The notes: generated by a model from the sequence alone, not told the origin. A stretch of 64,000 bases of DNA from Marasmius tenuissimus (GCA_029532415.1 JAQOTA010000062.1:248001-312000); one strand, 5' to 3'. Shown: positions 33,201 through 42,830, numbered from the stretch's first letter. Program-made: numbers and translations.

Positions 33201-34308
33201 GTTACGCAAAGCATTGTACGGATTAAAACAGGCTTCTCGTGCCTGGTGGCGTCAATGTACTGAATCCATGAAACGTCTGGGATTCAAACGATGCTTATCC
33301 GATGCTGGCGTATATGTCTTCAACAAGAATGGCAATATGGTCATTGCCGTCGTCTATGTCGACGATGCTTTATTTATGGGTCCTGATCGCAACCTTGTCA
33401 ACAGACTAAAAAGCGAATTCATGAAAATCTGGGAATGCCGAGATCTAGGCGAGCCAACAGAATTTCTGCGAATGCGAATTACTCGAGATCGGAAGAATCG
33501 CAGACTGATCCTTGATCAGCGAGACTATCTTGAAAAGATAATTCGTAAATTCGGAGTTCTGAACGCCAAGACGGCATATACGCCTTTGCCAGAAGGCTAT
33601 AACCCAACCCAAAACCAGGGGGAGGTTAATCCCGAGATTAGGCATAGATTCCAATCGGTTATCGGATCATTACTTTACTTGGCTCTCGGAACGAGACCAG
33701 ACATATCCTTTGCTGTAATCAAGATGTCACAGTATGGAGCTAATCCTAATCAGGAACACCTCCAGAAGGCACTTTACATCGTGAAATACCTTGTTCATAC
33801 TGCAAAGTACGAACTCATTTACGATGGTAGATCCAACCAAGGACTACTTGCCTTTGCTGACTCTGATTGGGCAACTGATAAAGATGATCGTCGATCACAG
33901 ACTGGATATATCGTAAAGCTTGCCAATGCACCAGTTTGCTGGGTCTCTCAGAAACAGAAAACGGTTGCATTATCATCCACGGAAGCAGAGTATATGGCTC
34001 TATCTGACTGTACACGTCAGGCTTGCTGGATGAAGTCGTTGATGAACGAATTGAACTTCCCTATTCGATCAGTTCCATGTGTTAGCGACAACCAAGGCGC
34101 TATCTTTCTCAGCAGCAATGAAGCTACTGATAAAAGAACAAAGCATATTGACAATCGATACCACTTCATCAGGGAAGCAGTGGAACACGGAAAGACTAGA
34201 ATCTATTTCGTTGAAACTGCTAAACAACCTGCTGATCTTCTTACGAAGAATCTTGGCAGAACAAAGTTCGAATTGTTCAGGCAATCTTTAGGATTAACAT
34301 TTCATTAG
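27229..34308 (+). CDS. gag-pol: Copia Gag-Pol polyprotein (Gag, spacer, PR, INT, RT, RNase H)
   Basis: One ORF of 2359 residues from the first ATG at 27229 (in-frame ATG also at 27259), much longer than the roughly 1400 usual for copia. Gag occupies about residues 1-385 and ends in an Asn/Gln then Lys/Gly-rich tract (28130-28310) instead of a CCHC knuckle. About 800 residues of unassigned sequence follow. Protease has WLLDSGASAHMT (30778-30813). Integrase has an H-C-C finger (HCDP, CRGC, 31230-31335), GDLIEY, FDRGGEF (31597) and NGRAERFNR as the D,D,E set. RT has VVYVDDALF (about 33350). RNase H has FADSDWATDK, SSTEAEYMAL and SDNQGA. There is no frameshift between gag and pol, so Gag excess must come from processing or splicing. 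Confidence 0.95.
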   Translation: MLTGLLADLNMSQSGSRSASHSPSGNPPTTFVRNTPGYTLGTEVENSVEVYNYNTEPLYSQVADSNFPAGSGGISIIPVLLDDGSNFEDWYRLLEGYLFTQGIPQALDEEAPETSSPATSGEATALIEWTSRRNKVIGIIKMRTRRAHDAHVDKTSVISTLSKLKSTFGVQSSSKMMNLYTDLHNVQLPEHLNPVPGISYMLTVRDQLKDHGVEISDDLLCLMITAKLNEKRWQLFKQQVSRMKKEELKPTDLIAAITNEWNRRNGIHSGPAAYTAHNAKISGVNRFNSPPKWSDQSRSGTSTNQKKNNNKNNNQNQHNQNQGGSSSKKGKKKGGKGKGKGKGKKKDTQKGGQQSHTAVFEPSEKPSEYQKRINAVNEQISSVFEREMAGPVNVHMSYHYPTGSTSAPNPFQNTYDLQQARLQERIAADREGRPERHISVQEWNNRRTVQLDEQVRQVEEAIASATISNSNIDSDGDEIPSLVYISDTPTEPDSDSSSDHSSNDSHTCSAYSYGAHSNEEIIFTMPRREATPNHTSPADEVDQGENLEVASPTQQDIRVTVSTPPDDYGPWANSMFPRNHADLVHLFRPENYSQDGDDIKEPPLINRKVEWRFLQEYKEQHDNMMRRVNLRNNRPHIINGIRLPIPVVEEFRDFGDQTTNDIALKESMIRMRYKSIRSISDHNLWIWILIRTREYVVMYAIRRDAVHNMTPRQALHELRIQQRILHVETVEDTKFTLHYEYQTWNLQHLSTVIAEINNKNWISTVEDFVQRVKNPRSTSVDEAFRVNKKNFTLPVQVMNPIFWHSLVKLGLEGKWLFGTTDIRASQFRTSQWRQPGFNRRWVRFIPHLSLSDVHNWHTHLYKWMNNIRMSVPMTQADIPRRELEGSRFNERPRTYPGDFMELAESLNRSKSPVPTTHEHINRPATTPPRVRQWQDQNVLTPLSSPESFYGVQSLEDDYIDVPSRPTTAPPDQPESLSPVDEQPEVDPWVTSPSDPRNSQFENYGPAVIGLRTNGPPLHVADGTSIGNITLVVNNNQPYQATRFVQWQNYRRQLEAWIEVEEAANQRYQQELRTGRELLVRQGFQSQNQEPLQWHERYFDDGDYGDGLEGVDNDWAESNDRGDWQVFQSSNSQTFTKSSMQNYHILRNSVPRKCSITSVYATTKYKSFSAAFSSDCEVRNTRNAWLLDSGASAHMTPYKTDFSDYQTLEMPIGLTTSAGDKANVQIVGYGTVLIRHTNSAGVTQVTKLYPVMYNPDSPHRLISSGKFRSIGYYTLLDSPETSIRSKKDDSLLMSFYPSHKDDPLRWMNAKVLVGETSFTSVVSFNTSELWHRRMGHCDPRVLGKLMDNVKGLPTKLVTSKGETKPCRGCAKGKMVAKSYPSSSKRAKEPLELVHGDLIEYPTRSYYQNEYALTLFDDATSYGWVYPIRKKSDTDQKLRNWLALVERQTNKKVKSVHFDRGGEFFSNEQWDWYNSLGIFPQRGSPNVHEQNGRAERFNRTLREKSEAMRFQACAPENWWEFAILTAVHIYNRTPIRSRKYRTPVELFKNKKPDVSYFRTFGCGAYAYIPKRKNKLAPHSEAMIFIGYESGSKAYRFFRTTNNSVYITPQAVFDENWFPRCQKEVPGSIEFDKTDKPVRSIPFPTYPYDGHEDHHNDDDFFNPLPPPGSDDDDHQPGGDPPLDPIPDDKSDDVHNGNHPNTDGFGSPKGSDHNPNQYGPDPRSAGSSGNTNPFGFRQADYDEWENLRAPPPAAARRNPPRNRVTPNRPFSVYGNRHPVEIERDIDSQARWQSQINPTNEPETIPNRVPDPAAPMDTDDDMSDLAQQGGENYLVYLLNNGHQLYGLQASSYDNVREWTYKQVQKRPKDERPSWEAACRLELQSLKDRNVFDVVTLPKGRKAVKSRWVFDIKSDGRKKARLVAKGFSQKQGIDYNELFSPVVRFETVRLLLALAALEDWEISALDVKTAFLYGALDEEIYMEQPEGFVTDSSKVWRLRKALYGLKQASRAWWRQCTESMKRLGFKRCLSDAGVYVFNKNGNMVIAVVYVDDALFMGPDRNLVNRLKSEFMKIWECRDLGEPTEFLRMRITRDRKNRRLILDQRDYLEKIIRKFGVLNAKTAYTPLPEGYNPTQNQGEVNPEIRHRFQSVIGSLLYLALGTRPDISFAVIKMSQYGANPNQEHLQKALYIVKYLVHTAKYELIYDGRSNQGLLAFADSDWATDKDDRRSQTGYIVKLANAPVCWVSQKQKTVALSSTEAEYMALSDCTRQACWMKSLMNELNFPIRSVPCVSDNQGAIFLSSNEATDKRTKHIDNRYHFIREAVEHGKTRIYFVETAKQPADLLTKNLGRTKFELFRQSLGLTFH

Positions 34309-34334
34309 TTCCATGATCGCATGATGAACTTAGT

Positions 34335-34343
34335 GAGGGGGAG
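34335..34343 (+). other. Polypurine tract of copia element
   Basis: GAGGGGGAG ends one base before the right LTR TGTTGAAC, 26 bp after the ORF stop. Confidence 0.85.
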
Positions 34344-34862
34344 TGTTGAACGTGATGGATATCATGTGATACACTGTTGACGTGTTGTTTACGCGTCACA
34401 CTATTTATAGAGCTACGCCTCTAGAACACTTGCGTCCTCATGCAAGTACTACGTCTCTGTCTACGTATCTCACTACGTACCTAGTAGTTTCATCATAAAT
34501 GACACTATAGGCAGTTGCTATCCAATAGCATAAGTAGAGCCTCCAATACATGAGGCAAACACGACTATGCTCACCAAGCATACTACCATTCATGGTAGAA
34601 GTACTTACACAGTACTAATGTCTTTTACGCCTTTAGGGCCGAATACCTACTTCTAGTAGTAGTTTCAGTTAGTGTAATACTCATTACATGTACCAGAAAC
34701 TTGTGTATAAAAGACTGGACGAAAGGCCTTAAGCCTTAGGACAATCTACTCGATTATCACCTCTTCTCAAGCATCTCAAGACTACAAGAACACTCTGTGT
34801 ATTACCCATGTGAGGTTTACTTCGTTATACCCACTGTGCACTTTAACTATGCTGGCTCATCA
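34344..34862 (+). repeat. 3' LTR of copia element
   Basis: 519 bp, same as the 5' LTR as far as reading by eye shows. Followed by GAAGC. Confidence 0.95.
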
Positions 34863-36049
34863 GAAGCGAGGGCAGTGGTGGGGGGAGGGAAGGAAGAAGG
34901 GATGGGCGATGATTTGCAGCACTTTGGGTTTATATAGCACGTAGGTGGTCCGTGCGGCCATAGTGGACGTGGTCGAGGGTGTGAGGAAGTCCGAAGATGA
35001 CGTCGATGACGATGAGTGACGGAGTACCTACTTCGTCACTGACAGTGTCTCAAGAGAGTACTCAAGGTAGCGGTAGGTTCTTGTATGAGCCCAAATAAGA
35101 GCTGCGATCATCAGTATACAGCGAGCAATAGATTAGAAAAAAGCACGTACTTGTGCCGCAATTGCATGTTTATATCAAATGGTCCCAAAGAAAGATAGTA
35201 TCTTGAAAAATCTTTGTCTGCGGGCTGTTATCCGTCGATTTTGAAGAGAGTTGAGCGATGATGGTGGTGGTTGAAAGTTAAGAGGGACATGAGCTGCCCA
35301 CGTGTGAGCAAAGGAGGGATATATATTTTGGACTCCGACCAGAATTCAGCGCAAGCGCTCAGTGGAAGCGCCTGGCGCTCAGGCTCAGAAATTTTCCGCC
35401 AAGTTCACTCACTCTCAACTACACCGTTCGTTGTTCAAGCTCAAGGCAAGTCGTCACTGTTGTAGATATAACATATTCAAAATCATAAGATATGCTTTAT
35501 ATCATATTTTCAGTGATCAGAAGCCTCCCAATGCGTCAAAACCATCCAAAACTGGTCAAAACCCTCTTGGAACATCCCAAAATTGGGTTCAACGCGTCTC
35601 GTTCACTGCGACAAGTTTGCCGGGGCACAACCCCAGATATCAATGTGAGGGGTTTTAACGAGTTCTGGGTAAGTTTCAACCCCGCTTTAGCTGTGTTCTG
35701 ATGCTCTTATAGCCACCCGCAATCGTGTAAACGCATTGCGGGACTTCTACCAAGGTACAATACTCTTAAAATTCACTACTATCGGATCGGCGTATTTTAC
35801 TGACGCCAATCCATTGTACCTAGGTCTCAACCTTTTGGGTATTTTGCTGATGCACATCAATGTGCCTTGGTCGCTACCTCAACCCACCAGGGCTTGTGGA
35901 TTTCGTCAACTGTAGCCCAAGGTGTTTTATCGTATTCTAAATCTGCACTTTTTGGCTAATTTTGTTATCTTTGGTATATCTCGATGAGTAGGCACGCTCG
36001 TGAGAAGATTATCAGTCAGAATCGCGGCATTTGCCGGCTCCTTCATCCA
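34863..36049. other. Right flank of copia insertion
   Basis: The minus strand carries a TATATAAA box at about 34928-34935, 65 bp from the insertion point, followed (across the element) by a pyrimidine-rich leader-like stretch. A cluster of GCGCTCA-type words lies at 35350-35385. No convincing ORF. Confidence 0.4.
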
Positions 36050-36500
36050 TGAGCGGCGGCCCTATAGATAACTTCTTGGTCCATTACCATCACGCATTAT
36101 TCTTACCTTGATTCCGCCAGCCTTAAAATTGCTGGTACAGTCTTACCAGACCGTCAAACCACACAAAACCAGAAGTAAAAGCCTCAAAGTCACCTAGAAT
36201 TCAGATTCAAAATCCTTCACATCGGATTGAGTGAGTTTCTTCAGGTCCATAGAAGCACGTACCTTGCAGTGTTTTTTTTTCTTGCCTTCGCTCTACAGTA
36301 CACTATCTGAATTCGCTGAAATCTGATTTGTGTAGCTCCGTACTTCGACGTGGCTGGTGTCTTAGATATCCCTCCATTGACATTGAACCGAAGGTGTGCA
36401 GGTTCCTCAGAGCTTACTAACCGCGAACGATTAATTATCCAGCAAAACCGGTATACCTCCATATCGGAATCAGAGTCTGACCCTATCGCCCCATAGCCAA
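36050..36500 (+). pseudogene. Possible relic of an ectodomain-family gene 5' end
   Basis: 36050-36240 resembles the leader of A3 (about 42600-42760) in order and short words. After a TCTACAG acceptor, the region corresponding to exon 1 has lost its ATG and carries stops. A GTGTGC...CCAG intron-like piece follows at about 36392-36442. No ectodomain follows before the GST block. A decayed fragment is the best reading, but similarity was judged by eye. Confidence 0.3.
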
Positions 36501-36627
36501 TCATATTCATGATAATAGTGGTTTCTCTCGATCTACCTGGCGGGAAAGCAAGTCAGGATACCTTGCTGGAACGAGGCATGGAAATTACGCTGCGGGAAGA
36601 AATTTGATATGAGTCGTTCACTCACCG

Positions 36628-37086
36628 TCAACGACTTTGAAAACCCCGGACGGCGGCAATCTTTTCCTCATCTTCATTCTGTAGGCCCGTCGGCCGGTGT
36701 CCCGATGTGCCTATGATTAATCGACTCAACTTCAGGTTGGATTCAGCCTTTGGAACGTTTGACGGTGCATTTCTGGCTTCACATGTCCTCCAATCGTTAC
36801 TAAACACCGTCAGGTTCTCTGCCATCCCACCGGATAAATACCGTAATTCATGTATACGCGCTTCACCAAGCTGCATGTCTCTCGGGTCGTACCCGAATGC
36901 AGTGGCTCGTTGCAGCACCTCTGTGGGTGTTAAATCCCGCTTGGCTCGTAGGAAGACTTGTGTTATTCCTTGATAATTCCCGGTAAAATCGCTCAAAGCC
37001 TTGTCTTCGGCACAGGGTATCCTAGGGTATCCCTGACTCAGCCCACTGAATCTCGGTGTTTTCGGTGGTACCCAACACCGTGTCAT
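36628..37086 (-). pseudogene. Unrecognised 152-codon frame divergent from GST copy 2
   Basis: The minus-strand frame has coding-like stretches (TPTEVLQRATAFGYDPRDMQLGEA and ELRYLSGG in order). The equivalent position beside GST copy 1 (about 20480-20680) keeps recognisable pieces but with stops and shifts. It is either a small gene retained at one copy or a relic in both. No family recognised. Confidence 0.3.
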
Positions 37087-38430
37087 CGTTTCACTAACTC
37101 ATTGACCAGCAGTCGTGGTTTAGGACATACGAACGAAGCGAGTCTTTGAATCTAGGCGTCCGATGGAGTAAACCCAGGTGTGTGTGTGTCTTAATCATTG
37201 ATACGCCCCTCAAGGCTATATAACTTCAAAGCACTTCTCCTGTGTTGGACACCAGCGAATCTCGAATCTCCACTACCATGATTACCCTCTACGATATCGG
37301 ACCAACCAATATGCCAAAGACGATGGGGATGTCACCCTTCGTTCGTTCAATAAGGTAACCTCCCAATAGCTCGGATTCACCAGCAATTCGCTAACGACCC
37401 CCTCCTCAGATTTACCTTGAACTTCAAGAATATCCCTTACACAGTTATCGAAATCAGCATGGCCGAGGTGGAGTCGACTGCGAAATCCATAGGTGCAAAT
37501 CCCACCATGAACTTTGTCAATGGCTCGCCCAAGTATACCGTCCCAATGATCCACGACTCCAAGACGGGAAAGGTCCTATCCGACTCGTTCAGGATCGCCG
37601 AGTACCTCGACGAAGCCTACCCAGACACCCCTCGAGTCATTCCGCCCGGAACTCGCATGTTGCAATCGTCATTCTGCAAATTCTTCTTGACCAACTTTAT
37701 TCCCCTGGTACCCATGGTTCTACCAGTGACGACGGCCAACTTTTTACCTCCGGAAGTTGTAGCGTCAATGAAAGCAGCCTTCGGAGAAAGTGCTGTGAAA
37801 GTCACCCTGAGCGCAGAAGAACAGGCTGACGTTTGGAAGAGAGTGGTGCAGGGTTTCAGGTTGATGGCGGAGGGATATGAGGATCGTACTTTGGGCGACT
37901 CACCGTTCGTGATGGGCGGGACAGATCCTACATTCGCGGACATATTCATGACCGGGTATCTGTGGTGGATCAAGTTGACGCTTGGAGATACACAGGGATG
38001 GAGAGAGATAGCGGCGCTGGGGGACGGAAAATTCAATAGACTGCTCGAAGAGACCCTGGCTCTCTGCGCTACCAAGTGAACGACTGGTAGTGTAATAACC
38101 TGCAACTAGATATTAAATCACCGTTGAAAAGTCGGCAGGCTGCTACTCCCCACCAGAAATATCAGTGTCTTTTTGTGTCGATTCATGAGGGGTGACTTCC
38201 ACGTAGCATCGCAACAGCCACTCCAACGTTCATCATGGATCCCTATGGATTCTGACGCCACAATGGACACTACACAGGGTTATCACAGCTGGATCTTTCG
38301 ATGCAAGTCATAGATCAGGTCCTCAATTTAATCGAAGCTCGGAGACACATCGTTGGCAACTTCTTTCGACAACAGTGTTTGGCCACAGCGACTGATTTAG
38401 GGAGCGTCACTATTTGGTGGTGATCAATGG
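36760..38430 (+). repeat. Duplicated block, copy 2 (GST-like gene plus flanks)
   Basis: Partner of 20440-22310. Homology covers about 500 bp upstream, the whole gene and about 350 bp downstream, with many point differences. The duplication is therefore older than the copia insertion, whose LTRs still look identical. Confidence 0.75.
37278..38079 (+). CDS. Glutathione S-transferase-like protein, copy 2
   Basis: Exons 37278-37354 and 37410-38079 (55-nt intron) give 248 residues, the same architecture as copy 1. GST landmarks are kept: SPFVRSIRFTLNFKNIPYTVIEI, TVPMIHD, LSDSFRIAEYLDEAYP and MGGTDPTFADIFMTGYLWWIK. Differences from copy 1 cluster around residues 115-130 (KFFLTNFIPLVPM) and near 165-185, which in GSTs include parts of the hydrophobic-substrate site. 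The pair may therefore differ in substrate. The frame is intact with no stops, so both copies look functional. Confidence 0.85.
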
Positions 38431-38638
38431 CCCAGTGTTCTACGGTTCACAAAGCTTATGTAGAATTTACCCAGTGCCACCCTTGTAACCTACAAGAGCT
38501 GCTCTCTCATAAACGCGTGCCTGGCCTCAATGGACTGTAATGCGTGAAATGCGAGGTAATATCATAGCGTAGACTTGTACATACTGTGGGATTGTAGAAT
38601 GGTAAGATGAGAGTAAACGATGAATAAGTAGGAAGCCA
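38080..38638. other. Duplicated GST 3' flank and spacer
   Basis: Homologous to the region after GST copy 1 until about 38430. The remainder holds no recognisable gene. Confidence 0.5.
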
Positions 38639-39637
38639 CTAGTATCCGTCATACTTCCCAACAAGCTCATCTAGGTACTCACACAAAATCTCCGCCGTCT
38701 GAACCATCTCCTCCCTGATCTCCTCCATCACAAACGGCACAACCTTCGCCTTCACATGTTTCACGTCCCAAAGCCTCCTCTCCTCCGCCAACCTCTCCCT
38801 CCACCTCACAGTCCGATACCCAGGTCTCTTCGGCGACAACACAAACTCCTCGTACTGCTCCACCATCAAGTCCTTGTCGCGCTTCAGCGTCGGCCACGGT
38901 ATCTCGTCGTAATCGAACCTCGAGTCGACGCTGACCCCAGCCTCGAGATCGTCCCACTTCATCTGGTACTTGATCCATATCGCGTATTCCTCATCAGATG
39001 CCATCGCTTCATCCGGAGATTGCTCCCCTGCCCACGCTGCATCCACGAGTTTATCCCAGTGGGCTTTCGTCTCTTCGACCTCCCTCGTGATCTTCCTAGC
39101 CAACGAGGTCCGTTTCCCATCCTCATCACCCAACTGTCGAGCAATAATCTCATGCTCTGGTAGCCTCGGTCGGGGTCCGATAGGCAGCCGCACCAACCCA
39201 ATCCTCAAGTTCGTCGTCTTGATCTCCTCCTCAATCCGCTTCGCCCCAATCACCATATCATGCCTAAACGCCGCCTTGCCCAACTTGTCCAAAAATGCCA
39301 CGTCCTCCTCCGTCAACGCCCTTCCCGGTAACCGCGAAAACATGCGTTCCGCAGCTCGTTCAAAGTCAGAAACCGACATTGTCAACACGGATTCGTACGA
39401 TCCGGGTGATAGGAGTTTCGGGAGCTTCCGAGGGCGTTTTGCTTTGATGGCTATCTTTTCTCCACGGGGGTGGAGGCGTTTACGACGGGGTTGTTTGGCG
39501 GAGGCACGAACGATGGATGCGGGTTTTCGAACGAGCTTTGCGGTGGGTTTTTGGATGGGCCGAGAGAGACCGAGGATGTGTCGCATCGGACGGAGGAGTC
39601 TGGGAGAGATGAGACGTTGGACGAAAGTGAGAACCAT
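38639..39637 (-). CDS. Basic protein with presequence-like N-terminus, unknown function
   Basis: The ATG at 39637 gives 332 residues; the frame runs on to 39811 but that part looks like leader sequence. The first 60-odd residues lack acidic side chains and are rich in Arg, Leu and Ser (MVLTFVQRLISPRLLRPMRHI), as in mitochondrial targeting peptides. A Lys/Arg-rich stretch follows (PRRKRLHP, IKAKRPRKLPKLL). The rest is charged and helical, with FERAAERMFSRLPGRALTEEDVAFL and a C-terminal part rich in Trp, Glu and Arg. A mitochondrial protein, perhaps a ribosome- or translation-associated factor, is possible, but the basic stretches could also be a nuclear signal. No family recognised. Confidence 0.65.
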   Translation of the reverse strand: MVLTFVQRLISPRLLRPMRHILGLSRPIQKPTAKLVRKPASIVRASAKQPRRKRLHPRGEKIAIKAKRPRKLPKLLSPGSYESVLTMSVSDFERAAERMFSRLPGRALTEEDVAFLDKLGKAAFRHDMVIGAKRIEEEIKTTNLRIGLVRLPIGPRPRLPEHEIIARQLGDEDGKRTSLARKITREVEETKAHWDKLVDAAWAGEQSPDEAMASDEEYAIWIKYQMKWDDLEAGVSVDSRFDYDEIPWPTLKRDKDLMVEQYEEFVLSPKRPGYRTVRWRERLAEERRLWDVKHVKAKVVPFVMEEIREEMVQTAEILCEYLDELVGKYDGY

Positions 39638-41381
39638 GACTTGGGGTTGAGATGAGGAGATTCTAAGGGAGCGGGTATCAGTGAACTGGAAAGAAAGAAA
39701 CGGTATACGAGGACGTACGTTGTTTCGAAATTCGGGGGCAGGGAAAGCTGGGTGACTGAAGAGACCGATTCGACACGACCGACGGCTTTTATACTCTCGG
39801 GCGGTATCCAAAAACTACGAACAATTGGGACGGGGTGGAGTTCCTTTTGTCTTGTGGCAAGGCTTTGACCATCCATTTCGGGCGATGAAAAGGTTGTCCA
39901 AGCATCGAAAAGGCCACATGGAGTTGTGCCACAAAGTTTGATGCACTACACTTGGACACTCCGAGCTCGAGGCTTGTAGCTGCGGATGAGTATGTGAAAG
40001 TTTCGGAAAGGATAGATACGACGTACCCCGAGCATACATCGGCGTCTTGCTATTCATGAACATGTCCCAGATCCATCCTCGTGCCACCCATCCCAAAATG
40101 CACCATCTCGGCTCGAGGAACCAATGAAATCGAGAAGTCCTGCAGTTTTGAGTTTGCCGAGAACATTCAACGGGGCTGTGAGTGCTTGATGGCAAGGGAT
40201 AGGGATTAACTGAATGTCCGTATGGATGATACACCTCGTGGAGAGAAAACAGGATGGCAAAAGGATAGGCTGAATGGAGCTAGAGCGGTTCCGTTGTCCA
40301 GGTATGCGGCTGAAGATTCGAGGGATGGGAGTATCTGGAACTTCAAACTTTGGATTCGAGGTTTTGAAGTAGCAGCACCGAGCTCGATAGATCAAGGGAT
40401 GCCATAGAGCAAAAGTAAAGTCGAAGGGGAAACTGGCTGCAACGATGATCATGAGTGCCTCAACCTACAGCCAAAATATAATCGTTGTGTACCAAAGACA
40501 CCGAATAAGCGATCCTGTACCCGACCTCAGTGGGATTCCCCAATAGGATTGTCGCAGGGTCGCCCCCATTGCAGGCATCCAGGTGTTCTCAGGAAATCGC
40601 AGGATGAATCGCGAACTCGGAGAAATGGCATGAAAAGGACGAGTGTTCAAAAATGTCACAAGATTTTTGCCGCTTGCGGGTTTTTGTTCTGCACAGATCC
40701 TTCTGCAAAATGTTTTTGGCATAGATAGCACTACTGCACGATGACCAGTTGTAATATCGAGAGAAATTGAATGGGGTCTCACAGTGCCAGCTACTTGGCA
40801 CGTGTTGGCAATATTCTTCAAATTCGACGAGTCGCGCTTGCGCGGTCAAATTTTCTGGTGATGGGCGGGGATGTTGGTTAGGACTAAAGATTTCAGGAAA
40901 CAGAATGCGACACACCAAGCACACAAAGTCATCTCGTCACGTACAAGGTCCACCAGCCAAAAATATTGGAGGAAGGAAGGATACAGCATGGAATGAGACT
41001 GGTAAGAGAACAAGTCTTCAATCGTGTTGGAGGTAGCTGAGCGTCCAACTCAGAGCGACCGGCCCATCGGCCCATCAAGCCGCCATGCTACGGCATTTCC
41101 CGACGTTTCGTCACCACGATAATTTCACGACGCCCTTCTTGGTTCGTCCCCACCATTGACCTTGAAAGGTATGTGCATCTCGCCCTTTAGTGTTGTAAGG
41201 ACTGATGGTAACATCGTCCCAATTTGCCAGTGGCAGTGGTACGAGCTGCGTAGAGTCACAGCGCAACTCCTCAATCCTTCGGATTTGCCAGTCTCCAGAC
41301 ATCGATAAAGTTCAATAAAGTGAGTGCTCCCATTCGCTAGAAACGGACGCCTTAGCTCATTTTTCTACTTGCCTGTAGGCC
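39638..41381. other. 1.7 kb intergenic region, upstream of A2
   Basis: Short frames only up to about 41060. From about 41070 the sequence matches the A1 upstream region, with a GTATGT donor at 41169, another donor near 41320 and a CTGTAG acceptor three bases before the A2 ATG. This is a spliced 5' leader. Confidence 0.45.
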
Positions 41382-42346
41382 ATGGAATCAGAGACTCGAT
41401 GTGGAGGAGCCAACCCGCCTCCATACGAGTCGGATTATAGGACTGGTACTCGAGGCATCTCTAATCGAGAAGATGTTGTCGCCGTCAGGTATGTCGCCTT
41501 CAATGCTCGACAATCATCCCACCCATTCATGCTGCTACAGGTCCTCGGATGTGTGATGTGTCCAATTCATCTACAACTACAAGCCGCCGCTCGCGATCCC
41601 ACTACCGTCACACACCATCAGATTCACAGCGAGATCCCAAGCCCGAGATTGATCCATGCATCCAAATAGCGGTGATCCTAATAGTAGTAATGATCCTCGT
41701 CCCCTTTGGAATCTTCATCATTCATACCCTATTCCTGCGGAAACCTCACTGGCACAAAGTCGTCCCCTATGAGAATGGCACCTCAATCGGCACTCGTACA
41801 TATACCGCCTTTCTCCAGAACATCGATCGCGTCGAAGAATCAGGCTGTTTCGACATACCTATCACTATTCACGGACAAGAGATCTCACGCCCCGCTTCTT
41901 GTTTGTACTCCGACTCGCCCTCTCAAATCCGAAGAACTTGGCTCGTCGACTTCAATGAACCTGGTTGTATACCGTTTTGGGACCCCCTACCGAAGCCGAA
42001 CGCCGATTCCAAGTGCGCTACTCTTGCTGAGGACGATCCTAGACAGCTATCGAGGTCCACAGGCCAACGAGGTTACACAGCGTACATGTCTCTTTCCCGT
42101 GTCCCACTTGGCCTCAACGCGATGCACGCATGTCGGAGTACGCCACTAGTTCTGGATGACGGTCGTTCATATCTACCTGACGAATGCCGACTCGTCGACG
42201 TAGACTCTCCAGGTAGCATTCAAGGAACGGGAGATGTTCTTCAAGCTCGATTCACGACCGACGATCCGACCCGTTCACTTGTTCCATATGATGTTGCTTC
42301 TGGAGATACTCAGCAAGAATTGCATGGCGGCCGGGTAGACTTGTAA
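41382..42346 (+). CDS. Membrane-anchored Cys-rich ectodomain protein A2 (frame offset between exons)
   Basis: Exon 1 (41382-41488) matches A1 exon 1 in length (107 nt) and content (NPPPYESD, SNREDV). A GTATGT donor and CTACAG acceptor bound a 52-nt intron (41489-41540). Joining them leaves exon 2 one base out of frame with the 265-codon frame from 41549 to 42346. Either exon 1 is now non-coding and translation starts at 41549, or a one-base indel has broken the gene, or another splice is used. The 41549 frame has a membrane span (IAVILIVVMILVPFGIFII) and both outer modules (GTRTYTAFL to NEPGCIPFWD; GYTAYMSLSRVP to LPDECRLVD). Some cysteines are lost: NGTSIG replaces NCTSIG. Confidence 0.6.
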
Positions 42347-42830
42347 ATTTCGATGTGCGTGGGTCACTAGTCACGGTTCCCGCCTAATATTGGGGTATTT
42401 TATCTGCTATCGTATGTGAGGGCGAGTTGGTACATCCTACACTCCCGTCTCTCCTCACTTGTACTTTCGATTTGTATCTTGATGTGTATATGATCGCTAG
42501 CGTTCGTATTCAGAGCAGTTTGAAACACGGCCTATCCCAGTTCAGATAACCCGGTGTTTGCTGGCGTTTGTATCTCAATGATTCAGATTCGCGATTGTGC
42601 CCCTATAAATCGCTTCTTGGCTTACAACCACCACACACTATTCTATTTCAAAAGGTATGCATCTCTCGGTTTGACCAACCACGGAATCGCTGATACAACA
42701 ACACCAGACCGTCGAGAGACCCTCTGAGTAACGATACGAATTCGCTGGCAGATCAAGTGAGTCTTCAGTCATTAGGCCCCTAAAACACACAGCTTATAGT
42801 GCGGTTTTCCTTTCTGTTACCCTGTAGGAC
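42347..42830. other. Spliced 5' leader region of A3
   Basis: Contains an AAAAG|GTATGC donor at 42655, a second GTGAGT donor at about 42758 and a CCCTGTAG acceptor just before the A3 ATG, as in A2. Confidence 0.45.

Larger units (their letters stand above)
25689..34862 (+). mobile_element. Complete Ty1/copia retrotransposon, 9174 bp
   Basis: Two 519-bp LTRs (25689-26207, 34344-34862) look identical when read side by side. They begin TGTTGAAC and end CTCATCA, and are flanked by the 5-bp duplication GAAGC (25684-25688 and 34863-34867). A primer-binding site directly follows the left LTR, a polypurine tract directly precedes the right LTR, and one uninterrupted gag-pol ORF lies between. The order protease-integrase-RT-RNase H is copia-type. 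Identical LTRs and an intact ORF indicate a recent insertion that may still be active. Confidence 0.97.

Noticed and set aside
35350..35385. GCGCTCA/AAGCGC words considered as a small repeat array
   Set aside because: Only three or four imperfect copies over 35 bp; not enough for a repeat call.
39815..40452. Minus-strand frames of 139 and 132 codons
   Set aside because: No recognisable features, no consistent splice model; left as intergenic.
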